From Pachyseris speciosa (taxonomy: Eukaryota; Cnidaria; Anthozoa; Scleractinia; Pachyseridae), in NCBI GenBank assembly GCA_016490735.1, contig JAEMWC010000096.1:1045001-1109000 (forward strand): a stretch of DNA of 64,000 bases, given 5' to 3'. Both the position numbers and the translations under genes were made by a program. The notes under the pieces are model-generated. The model was not told the DNA's origin. It did no database searches and saw only the letters and a list, made by a program, of their open reading frames with translations. Shown in pieces: positions 12,401-21,544 of the stretch. How positions within the stretch are numbered: the stretch's first letter is position 1; each line of letters opens with the position of its first letter.

Positions 12401-14826
12401 CCTTATAAAGGGCATTTTCGTGGTTCGTGAACACCACGATGAAATGAGATGAAAAGAGAACGTTCGCACGCTGTGTTTCTTTTAAATGTATCAATCACTG
12501 AAATAATTTAACTTTCCCTTTTCCTCGTGAAACAAAACAATAACACCACGACATTGATCAACGATTTGAAAGAACAAGAGTGATTATATATAGTACACCC
12601 GGATTCGACTGGCAAACCAGCCCTACCTTTGCTTCATTGTCGTAGGTAATGATTCCAACATGGGTTGCCTCCTTGGACACTTCAAATGCTCGGATAATCT
12701 CTTTGACAAAACCCAAAATGTTTTTAAAGTTCCCTTTCCCAGACCTTTCAATGCTTCCCGAACCATCGATGATGAATCCTATGTCAACCTTCGCCTTGCA
12801 TTCTATGGCCAGAAAACAGTTAGTAACTTATGATCTGAAAACACGAGAATTAGGCTTGTGGTAAGACATTTTAACTGGTGTAATCATGTGCAATGCGAAG
12901 TACGTTACCTTGGACAGGAAGTGGCATTTTTATCTTTTACCTGTCATATTTTATTCAGTTTTGCAAAGAGAAAATGCTGTTGTGGCTACTTACTGAAACC
13001 AAAGCAGATTCACCAAGCTCGCGGTATGGTCAGAAACTTATTAGGTTTGTGCACGACCATGTTACCAGATGAGTGGCAGCCATGGATTGTTGTTTCGTTC
13101 CTGTTAAGGTTCACCAGCAAGGCAATGTCTCCAGACATAACTGTGCGCATGCGTAAAGTATTGGCTATACCGCGAAGATGGTGTAACGTGTCTCTTCCTG
13201 TTTTTAGTTTTTACTTGTCACATCGACTGGGTGCGAAAAGTGCAACGTCGAACCAGATGAACCAAAACCAAATGCGTCATGTACGTCAAACGAACAAGAT
13301 GAAGACGTCCAAGGATCAATAAATACAAATATTTGGATCAATAAATACAAATATTTATGTTATCTTACTTGAAACTGGATTAGGTCCAGGCGTGGTTCCG
13401 TTCGTACCAGGTTTAGGATTTGGAACAGTTGTGGTACCATTTGGGCCTTGAGTGCCATTACCACAGGGAAAAGGTGGTTTAACACACCCTCCAGTCACAT
13501 TTCCGGTGGTTGGACAAAGGGTTCCGCCAGTGGTAACGTTAGGACATCCCTCGACGAGCTTTCCTTGGATCACACAAGACGTTCCTGGCATGGCCTCTGC
13601 TACCACGCCAGGACAACCACCAAGAGCCGTACTTTGGTCTTGGGGAGGACACGGTGCCACTCCCATTGGTTGAGATCCAATTTCTATACAACCTGTGTCA
13701 ATATTTATACTCTGCGGTGCACACGGTGCTCCAGTGCCAACCGTTCCACCACTGCAATCGGGACTACCAGTGACCATTCCCTGGGGTGGACAGGGTGTTC
13801 CTCCTACCATGCTGAAACACCCTCCAGAGACAGGAGAAGCACAAGGTGGAGTCCCATTCCCAGGGCAACCTGTAGAATTTGTTGGAGAAGGGCAAGGCGT
13901 CCCTGCTCCCGCACCTCCGCACAAACCACCAGATGATTGAGTTTGGTTCCCTGTGGACGATGCTCCTATTCCGTGAGTATAACATAATAAATATATTAGC
14001 TTTTATCCCTAGGCTTAGACACCAATCTTCTCTAATTAAAATGTTATGACTGAAATTAATATAATGATATAAATGTTATGAAAATCACCTTGTGCTGTCC
14101 CATCGGCTGTACTGATATTAACTCAGTACAGCATGCAGAAAATAATCGGTCGGGGTTATTTTTATTTATCTGGTAACCGTCGACCGGTTAGCTCAGTTGG
14201 TAGAGCACCGGGTTCAAACCCAGGCCGAACCAACACACTCGGGGTCTTGAAATGAGGAGAAAGCGCTGCCTTTGTAGCGACATCTACAAACGGTTAGACT
14301 TTCTAGTCTTCTCGGATAAGGACAATAAACCGTAGGCCCCGTCTCACAACTTCATAACTGATTCTGTGAGACGTAAAAGAACCATTAGGGACTTTAAAAA
14401 AAACACTCTGACAGTGACCACCCCTAGTGTCTATCTGACCTCACACACAGCTCAGGGTTGGGTGGAGTCTGGGTGAATGGCTGACCAAGATGGCGTTGGC
14501 CAAGTTCATAGTTTTAAGACAACAAAAATTTAACAATGGCGAACACATCATCTAACTTCCAATTTCCTCTTTTTTGACTTATTGTGCCGATGTATTCATA
14601 TTCAACAATCTATGTAGCAGGCTATGCTAGACTACTCGTGTAATTATTGTAGTAATGCATTGACAATGGTAAAAACATGATAATAATACTGATGGTATAG
14701 ATGACGGTGGTGAAATGGACAGGAGGGGGATGTTTGTGGTGTTGGTATTATGATATGGCAAAATGATGATGTGACGATGATACTGAGGACGGAACTGATG
14801 GACAGCAAGATGTTTTGTTGATGTTA

Positions 14827-14858
<32 letters not shown>

Positions 14859-17681
14859 CAGTTTATTAAACCCTTTGGTAGTGTATAACACTAAATTACA
14901 AGGGAGGTGGTCAATTCTACACAAAAAAGCATAATTACACTTGACACAGAAGGCAAAAATAAATACTAGATCAGAGGGGAAATAAGAATAATACACTGAA
15001 CAGAGGACGTGTGACTTAATTAGCTCAGCAAACTCACCACTACAACCGGAGGATGGAGCTGGACATCCCCCACCACAACTGTGGGCTCCAGTAGTTATGT
15101 TGGGTTGAGAAGTGCCACACGAGTTATTCCCAGCAGCTGGTGAATGCAGACTGTTACCACATGGATTTAGGCAAACTGGAGGAGAAGTTTGTGGGGGAGG
15201 ATTATTTACACAAGGATTTGGGCATCCCGGCTTAGAACCATTGCTGGATCCATTCTTGCTGTCCATTACCACTGCTTTCGGTGGTTTTATCAGCAGCTGA
15301 CCGTCGTCATCCAAAAAGCTGTGACAGACAACGGATTTTTAAATTTGTATACGTGTAAGTGAATAATGTTTAGAGAACAATAATCCATCCGATACTGGCC
15401 TGATAGATTTGCAAAACAGAGAGAGAAAGAGAGCCAGTGTAACAAAATTGATAGAATAAGGATAGGAAATCATTGACCTCAAAATATCAAGGTTTCAGTA
15501 CTAAATATTGTCAAATTGAGTCTGAACTACAATTGGTATTGGCTTTGAGAAAAGCCATATTACGTTTGTTAATAGAAGGCTGTGCACTGTATTAAGTAAA
15601 TTGTTGAAATAGTTTAACTCCACCTGTACACCTCGTTACTCCATGGCCCTCCTTCTCCGTCACCTGGCAGTAACAGCAAAATAACATTATTAGCCAGCTG
15701 GAATTATCCATTTTCCAACTACTTGTAAGTTTTGCGCTTCCATGGTCACTTCACGTTTTAATCAATATCCGTATAAGTTAGGTGAAATTAGCAGTGAAAA
15801 TGGAATTTGGCGAATACAGTAATAGCTATGCAAATTACAATCAATCAAGAACCACTCGCTTTCATGCGCAGTTAAACGGGTCGTGGTAATCACTATGGAT
15901 ATAAATTAAATCCCAAACAGACCATATTCGTATTCACGGTATTGAACTGGATCTAGCACGAAGTGGAGGCTCTAGCATGAAGTGGAGGCTCTAGCACGAA
16001 GTGGAGGCTCTAGCACGAAGTGGAGGCTCTTGCGGGGGAAAACATTTTCATATGAAAAGGTTCCTCCGTTTTAGCCTCGTGTGCACGCTAGATCCAGCTC
16101 ACTACGGAGAATACAAATAAGGTCTTTTGTTTTTGGTACCTCCACATTCTGTGCTGGCGCCATACTTTCGATACGTGTTCTCGTCATTTTTCCCACCAAA
16201 ACACTGGCCGCCATTCTGTAGTGCAAACAGCTTCAAATCCTTTTCGTCTGCGGCCTGGGCACATTTCATCAGAGCGTTCACTCTGGTCTTGTAGTCATGC
16301 TGTTTCAGTTGAGAATGTTTGCCTTCGAGAGTTTCCATAGCTCGATCTTTTTGGGAGTCTGCCCAGCAACCGATGCTTTGGAAAACTGCATCGAAAGTAT
16401 ATTTCAGCTATTTAAGACATTTTGTTAAATTATGAAATCTTTTTATCTTTTCACATTAAAAAAAGATTTCGACAACTATGAAGGAGTCTCACGACAATGC
16501 AAAAACGGACCAATTGCATATAATAAGTGCTTGGTCCTACAGTAATTGTGACTCTTCTTCCCTTCTGTATAACCGTCGCAACAATAACCACGATTGTGGA
16601 ATGTTGTCGCCTAAGTAGTGATAGTTATTCCCCCACGTGACGTAGCGTAACGTAACATAGCATGTACTTAAAAGGAATAAAGACCTATGCAAGATGCTTA
16701 CATCTTCCTCTGATCTCAAATTTCTCCGTTCTATCTGGAGGAGAAAGCTTGGGTTTAGGACTTGGGTTTTTCGCGGCATCTTTGATCGTCTGAGAGGGGT
16801 CCGCAGGCACGGAATACCCAGCGGCGTTTCCAAGAAATGTAGCTTCGTTTGAGGTGAATTGAGAAGGATATGATGTCGGCTGACTCTGGTCATAGGAGTA
16901 AAGGCTTGATGATGAAGGCGAGTAAGACAGTTGCTGGGTTTGGGGTGAATAGGAACTCGAGGAGGAGTATGAAGGGTAAGCTGCTTGGGATGGATAGGAA
17001 GAGGCAGGGAGGTAAGATAGCGGGGCTGGGTAGAAGGGCGGTGAGGAGTAGGTAGGAGCAGCGTTGTAGGAGTAAGGAGTGGAGTAAGGAACTCGGGATT
17101 GATATGAGGAAGCAGAATAATCTGAATACTGCGATGTGTGAGATAGAGGAGCTGGATATGAAGACTGCTGAAACGATGGCGGTGTTGGGGGGAAGGAGGG
17201 AGCGTAGGCCGCATAATGGTTAGCATACGGATTTGGCACCCCAAGGGAGCGAGATGATGAAGGATAGCTGTACGGGTTTGGTAGAGAATATGAAGATTTC
17301 CTGCCAAACGGTGCTTTCTTAGTTCTGGAAATACGATGTCTGGGAATACCTGAAATAAAAAGCAGAGGGGAATAATTCTCGTTAACTAATAGAAAAGAAG
17401 CAAATTTTCTCTTGATATCGCAATCTAGTTTTATACTCTTATGCATCGTAAGTTATGCGTCGTAAAATCAAGTAATTGTTAGCTTAAAAACTACCGTAAA
17501 CTATTTTTTTGCCAGGGGCTGCCAGTAAATTAAATTAATATTTACCTGGACTTTTGACTTCGAGAATAATTTTTCTGGTTAGCAGATGGTGATGTTTATG
17601 TGTCCCTCTAGCGTTAACAACAGCCTCAAATGCCACGGTAAGAAAGCTAAGGAGAAATGATTCTGCTAATAACACCTTCAT
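3435..17681 (-). CDS. Secreted multidomain protein: three VWA domains plus LamG-like domain
   Basis: Gene built from splice sites and phase; 16 coding exons (minus order): 17681-17546, 17349-16702, 16385-16140, 15663-15624, 15318-15038, 14106-14089, 13950-13369, 12802-12627, 12273-11892, 10810-10769, 10310-9946, 9659-9467, 9188-9153, 7845-7357, 5137-4571, 4078-3435. They sum to 4,845 nt (1,614 residues plus stop) with every junction in phase, mostly phase 1. Order: hydrophobic signal peptide (start MKVLLAESFLLSFLTVAFEA); Tyr/Ser/Pro-rich region; Cys/Trp domain (GCWADS … GGPWSNEVY); Cys/Pro/Gly repeats with PCPPQ and TPCPS; VWA1 (MIDAS DGSGS, ITDGRS); VWA2 (DGSER, ITGGSS); Gly/Ser-rich linker; VWA3 (DASGN, VTSGKS); C-terminal LamG/concanavalin-like domain (LTILAWIFPE, WNFVGATYD). 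No membrane anchor is seen, so an extracellular matrix, adhesion, mucus or skeletal-matrix role is inferred. The 14089-14106 and 10769-10810 exons are small but phase-consistent. RNA-seq would confirm them. Confidence 0.85.
5462..6894 (+). mobile_element. hAT-like DNA transposon relic with 14-bp TIRs
   Basis: The ends are perfect inverted repeats: CAGGGACCGCGCAG at 5462-5475 and its reverse complement at 6881-6894. The interior codes on the plus strand for the C-terminal end of a hAT-type transposase. The element lies in the intron between the 7357-7845 and 4571-5137 exons of the minus-strand VWA gene. Flanking 8-mers (GAACTTTT and CGTTTCCA) do not match, so the target duplication has decayed or one end is not original. 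Most of the transposase N-terminus is missing. Confidence 0.75.
5726..6371 (+). pseudogene. hAT transposase C-terminal (dimerisation) domain, frameshifted
   Basis: Two frames join at about 5919-5925, where one base appears to be missing: the upstream frame ends …YAAMESL and the downstream frame continues with LLIKTLNSQD. Towards the C-terminus NPATSATGERSFSTARRL, followed by RSRM and LNIHKE, is the classic hAT dimerisation signature. The DNA-binding zinc finger and the catalytic DDE part are not present. It is a fossil, not an active gene. Confidence 0.8.
8637..8855 (+). repeat. Dispersed repeat shared with 25039-25240
   Basis: Runs such as GATACTACAAAAGAC and TTTTGATAATTTTGTC recur in the same order and spacing at about 25095-25152. 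The two copies look roughly three-quarters identical by eye over about 200 bp. This one lies in an intron of the VWA gene and has no long ORF; the 25-kb copy is open for 79 codons. The family is unrecognised. Confidence 0.6.
10440..10575. repeat. Palindromic MITE-like hairpin
   Basis: A perfect 28-bp palindrome sits at about 10482-10509 (half-site GAAGATGTGAATGA), followed by a second near-palindrome AATATATGAATTTCATATATT at about 10529-10549. It is intronic in the VWA gene. The stacked-palindrome layout suggests a small non-autonomous element, but no target duplication was identified. Confidence 0.5.
14186..14400 (+). repeat. tRNA-derived SINE, family B
   Basis: The head contains a tRNA-like A box GGTTAGCTCAGTTGGTAGAG followed almost at once by a B box GGGTTCAAACCC, so most of the anticodon arm is deleted. 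The body (…CGGATAAGGACAATAAACCG…TAGGCCCCGTCTCACAAC…) differs completely from family A. A real tRNA is excluded by the missing anticodon stem. The copy lies in an intron of the VWA gene, between the 15038-15318 and 14089-14106 exons. Confidence 0.75.
14822..14860. repeat. (AAAT)n microsatellite
   Basis: A run of about ten AAAT/AATA units in an intron of the VWA gene. A similar short run is near 8037-8062. Confidence 0.8.
15945..16095. repeat. Intronic element with four 19-bp tandem units
   Basis: Four head-to-tail copies of CTAGCACGAAGTGGAGGCT occupy 15953-16028, with one base change in the second. They are bracketed by an inverted pair, ACTGGATCTAGC at about 15946 and GCTAGATCCAGC at about 16088, suggesting a small inverted-repeat element with an expanded internal repeat. 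It lies between exons 3 and 4 of the VWA gene. Confidence 0.65.
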
Positions 17682-17689
17682 CTTGCACT

Positions 17690-19460
17690 CTAAGAAAAAA
17701 CAACAAATAACACACGTTATACCTTTATCAACTGAGGGCAAAATAAGCGAAACATAACAAACACGAAGATCACATAAATTGAATGGCAAAAAGTCCACTG
17801 GCACAAGGACAAAAGATTTGAGTCAGCCTTAGCTTAGTGCCTCACAAAGGGGAGGAGTGAAGCTTCTCACATTATCCGAGCAAAAGCACGACACTTTAAT
17901 AAATGCTTTACTTTTACTTACTTTGTTCACTTGCAAAAGATATCTGAAAAAGTCAGTCTTATTAGAAGCTTAGTAGACTGCTGGTCTGAACGTAATTCGC
18001 TAAACTTTTCCCAGTGGGGCATACATCTTTTAGGTTTGTCCAGCAACTCCTAACAAACTAAGGTGTTTCTATGGGAAGTAGTTTTGATACATAAACATTA
18101 AATGTAAAAGTAATAGCTCAAAGTAGTTCTATTACTGCAAGTTAGAATTGAGGTTGCAGTATAAGGCTAGTTGTTGGTTGAATCAACACAACATGAGCCT
18201 AAATGACAACACGTTAGAGAAAGTTGTGCCTTCACTTGAGGCTTCGTTCCACTCAAATTAGTAGAAACTTTTACTGAAGTACTTCCAACCATGGTTATCG
18301 TGTAAAGTGCTTAAAAACTAAACCAAAACAAGAAAAATGTAATGGCATAGTCAACTTATGTTGCTAAACGGCATCTTAAGCTTCCTAAATAAGTATATAA
18401 AACATCAATCAAAACCAGGCCAGTATGCGGCGCTCTTTTCCTTACCTTCACAGCGTAGTTTTACGACCCTGTGATTTTCGTCATGTCGCTCATTGCCTAG
18501 ACGTAAACGAAAATTGTCTATATGTTAATATCATGATACAAATAGAAACTTTTATTGTTTCAATTACTTCATGTTTTGAACCAACCATTAATTAATAATA
18601 ATGACTAAATTCGAGATCTGAACCCTCAACAGCTTATCTGAAAAAACGTTATATTAAATTGTCCGTTTCTCGAAAGTCCCGGTAACTTAACGGGCACGAA
18701 ACCATATTTTGAAAACAAAATATCAGGAAAAGAAGGGTGTTTTCTCACCTCTAATGAAATCCATTTTGTTTCTTTAGCTGAAAACTTGACTGTATGATTT
18801 TTAAAACTTTTGAAATTCCCATTTGGAATGGCAAAACAGCTTATCGGGCCCGGTAATTACCGGGAGCATTGAGAAACGGGCCCTGCAGGCACCATCTAAC
18901 TTGCCACAAACTATTGTAAATAATGGTGTAATGAGCAAAATACTGTCTTGCGTACTATACAACCTTTTTACCTCACTAAAAATGCATAAAACTGATTTTA
19001 CCTGCTGTTATTGATAACTCTTCAGGCAGTAATGAGTGACGGAATGTTCAACGTACCCATATTTGTCAAAATTGCCTTAAAAATCATCGAACACACACTT
19101 AATTCAACAAAAATCGAAAGTACGTGTCTCGATCCCAACCGGTTTGTGAAAACCATGCATGACTGTCACCTGTTTAAGCAACCAGTGTTGCTGAATAAAA
19201 GGTTAAGTAGTACTTAAAGGGTCACTGTCGCGTAATCTGAATCCAAACATAGTTTACAACAGTGGAACATTCAAAACATTTTACAGTTTTCCTACGAAGT
19301 ATACTTAATTCGTGCATGTAAACTTTTCCGATGAATGACGAGGAGGAAATTGATTGAATCTTAGCCTGCGTAGCAAGCGTTTCCGGGTCCAAGTTTCGTC
19401 GTTGTGTCCAGGAAAAATCTTCGTCAAATAATAGTAGTTTCTTTTCCGTCCAAGAAATAA
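17690..19460. other. Upstream region of the VWA/LamG gene
   Basis: No protein gene was identified. Two minus-strand segments have good splice signals and could be 5' UTR exons of the VWA gene: 17922-17943 (TTTTTCAG acceptor, GTAAGT donor) and 18446-18496 (CTAG acceptor, GTAAGG donor). The first coding exon also has a pyrimidine-rich acceptor just upstream of its start codon, supporting spliced 5' UTR exons. An inverted-repeat element occupies about 18660-18884. The rest, including 18885-19460, shows nothing recognisable. Confidence 0.4.
18660..18884. mobile_element. MITE with imperfect inverted ends
   Basis: Left end GTCCGTTTCTCGAAAGTCCC and right end, read inward on the other strand, GGCCCGTTTCTCAATGCTCC are related, each followed inward by CCGGTAA-type sequence. 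The 225-bp element has no coding capacity. The target duplication was not resolved. Confidence 0.55.
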
Positions 19461-19823
19461 AAAAAATTATCGCATAATCATGGCGCGCGGTCAGGACAAT
19501 TCTCTCCCCACCGAAATTCTTACAGAACAGGAGGTAAATCCAGACTTTGAGCTCCCTTTGATCGGGGAAACTTGATTATAATGTGAAGAAGTCTACGTTT
19601 ATGTGGTCAGGATCATTCGACGAACTTCAGTCTTTCTGTTTCAAGTATTTAAATATCGACCCGGCTGACTGCTCGATTACCACGAACGAGGGAGCAAAGA
19701 CGATAAAGAGAGTTCTTTGTTCTTGAACTTCTACAAGACCAGAACACTTCAAGTCCAAGGAGGTGATTGTCAAAATGTTACGGCTCAGCTGCAGTCGATT
19801 TTAAATGCTAACAAAGTGCCTTA

Positions 19824-20346
19824 AGGCCCTAGCAAACGGCTTCAACATTTGCTTCAACATCCGTTCGATTTTGTTGAACGCTGTTGAAAGGTTGTTGAAT
19901 GATGTTGAACGGTGGGATGGCAAACGGTTTTAACATTTCATTCAACAAAACTTCGCGAGTGGCCTGGTAATTAGTTTCAGACCCCAGATCTACGCCCAAG
20001 ACACATGCAAGGGTGCCATTTTGAAATGACACAATGGATCGCGCGTATGTTTACAACAAAGTTCGCTCGTTATTAGCAATTTTTGTAGCTTTCGAGGTTT
20101 TGAATGATGAGGATAAAAAACCAGGAAGGGAAAAGACAAGGCAATAGATCAGAAGAAGGGATGAAAGGGGCTATTTCAACACATCGAAGCAAAGTTTAAA
20201 GGCTTTTAAACTCTTTCAACATCGATTCAACATCGTTTCAACACGTTTCAACACGGTGGAAAGGGGGTGGCAAACGCTTTCAACATTGCCATTCAACGAA
20301 ATCGAAAGGATGTTGAAGCAAATGTTGAAGCCGTTTGCTAGTGCCT
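19824..20346. mobile_element. Harbinger-type MITE inserted in LINE ORF1, TSD TTA
   Basis: The 523-bp element starts AGGCCCTAGCAAACGGC and ends with the near reverse complement GCCGTTTGCTAGTGCCT; the inverted ends stay similar for about 50 bp (TTCAACATTTGCTTCAACAT on both). It is flanked by the direct 3-bp duplication TTA at 19821-19823 and 20347-20349, the hallmark of PIF/Harbinger insertions. The interior is rich in TTCAACA motifs and has no transposase. Removing it rejoins the LINE ORF1 region. Confidence 0.85.
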
Positions 20347-20589
20347 TTACGGTGAAACCACAGGCGACTCAACTGCTAATGACGAGGAACCTCCAAACTC
20401 TTGCCCGGATTCTGAACGGAGCGAAGGTTCAGTTTGGCAAAAATCATCCGGCGATCAAGCGGTCTCGGCACATGATTTTAAAAGAGAAATTGGCAAAATC
20501 TGGTCGCAGATTACACTGATCCATGAGAAAATTGGCTCCTTCAAGAAACCACGAGAAGCTGCAACACCCTCCAACAAAGAAGTCAGAAT

Positions 20590-21450
20590 CTCTGCAATGA
20601 AATTAGCATATTGAAAGAGCGACTACTTGAAGAGACAACGAAACTTGAGAGAATTTCTGAGGAACGCGACTCATACAAAACTGCCCTCCAAGTATTGACA
20701 AAGGAACTACGTATTGATGACTCCGTTGCTCTAACCTCCAATGTTAAACAAGCCGAGATAAATTCTGCCGAAGCAACTAAGCATCCGAGACTAAATTCAC
20801 GGCTAACGGGTCAGAAGACTCCAGTCATCGCGACTCAAAATCGCTTCGAGCCTCTTCAAGATCAGATTTCTGTACATTCTGATCTACCATCCCAAAGCAA
20901 CAGAGGCAACGTATTACCTGAATCTACTGCATCTTCTAACAGCGAGAGAAATGGTTATTGGTGACTCTATGGTCAAACAAATTCATGGTTGGAAACTTGG
21001 CAAAAAAGTTGGCACCGGGTCGTAGTCAAATCATTCTCCGGAGCCACCTGTGGGAATATGAATCACTATCTTCAACCAACCATAGACAAAGATCCCACAA
21101 AAATCATCCTTCACATAGGAACGAACGACCTGAAGGATCGAGATCCCAACTCAGTCGCTGATCACATCGTAGACTTAGCGAGGAAAATTGAGAATGAATC
21201 CAGCGCTCAAAGTCATTCTATCTGAGGTGGTGTCTAGATCGGGTGATGTTTCGAATGAAACCGTAAAAGCTACCAACAAGAGGCTTCGCAAGTTTTGTAC
21301 CCAAAACGGCTGGCAACTTGTATAGCACAATAACATTTCCAATAATGGCCTGAATAAGAGTGGACTACACCTCAACGAGAGAGGTAATAATATCATGTTT
21401 AATAATTTCGTTAAATGTCTTAGCGCTAGCGCTCACAGGTCAGCTTGATC
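20590..21450 (+). pseudogene. LINE ORF1: coiled coil plus SGNH/GDSL-like esterase, frameshifted
   Basis: From about 20610 a charged heptad-like stretch (ERLLEETTKLERISEERD) suggests a coiled coil. At about 20950 the frame changes and VIGDSMVKQI begins an SGNH-type fold, followed by SFSGATCGNM, then IILHIGTNDL (the G-x-N-D block) and, near 21365, SGLHLNERG (the catalytic Asp/His block, here L-H). Several frame shifts separate these blocks. ORF1 proteins with this esterase are known from CR1/L2-type LINEs. It would bind RNA in a retrotransposition particle; this copy cannot be translated whole. Confidence 0.7.
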
Positions 21451-21544
21451 CTCACACCTACCTATAGCTCCTGTTCAACCCAGCTGGGGTCATCCTGTGT
21501 CTACCCCTTTCGTTCCAACCATTTCTCACTCACCCGGTTATTCT

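Noticed and set aside
12858..13322. 154-codon plus-strand ORF
   Set aside because: It lies in an intron of the VWA gene, lacks any recognised motif and its composition looks random; kept only as an unlikely coding candidate.
13448..13940. Three plus-strand ORFs of 73-162 codons
   Set aside because: They are antisense shadows of the Cys/Pro/Gly repeat exon.
14186..14235. tRNA gene
   Set aside because: The A and B boxes are almost adjacent, with no anticodon arm, and the sequence continues into a SINE-like body.
15953..16028. CRISPR-like array
   Set aside because: The 19-bp units are directly head to tail with no spacers, in a eukaryotic intron.
16537..17307. 256-codon minus-strand ORF
   Set aside because: It is the alternate-frame shadow of the Tyr/Ser/Pro-rich exon, which has a signal peptide and correct splice phases in the other frame.
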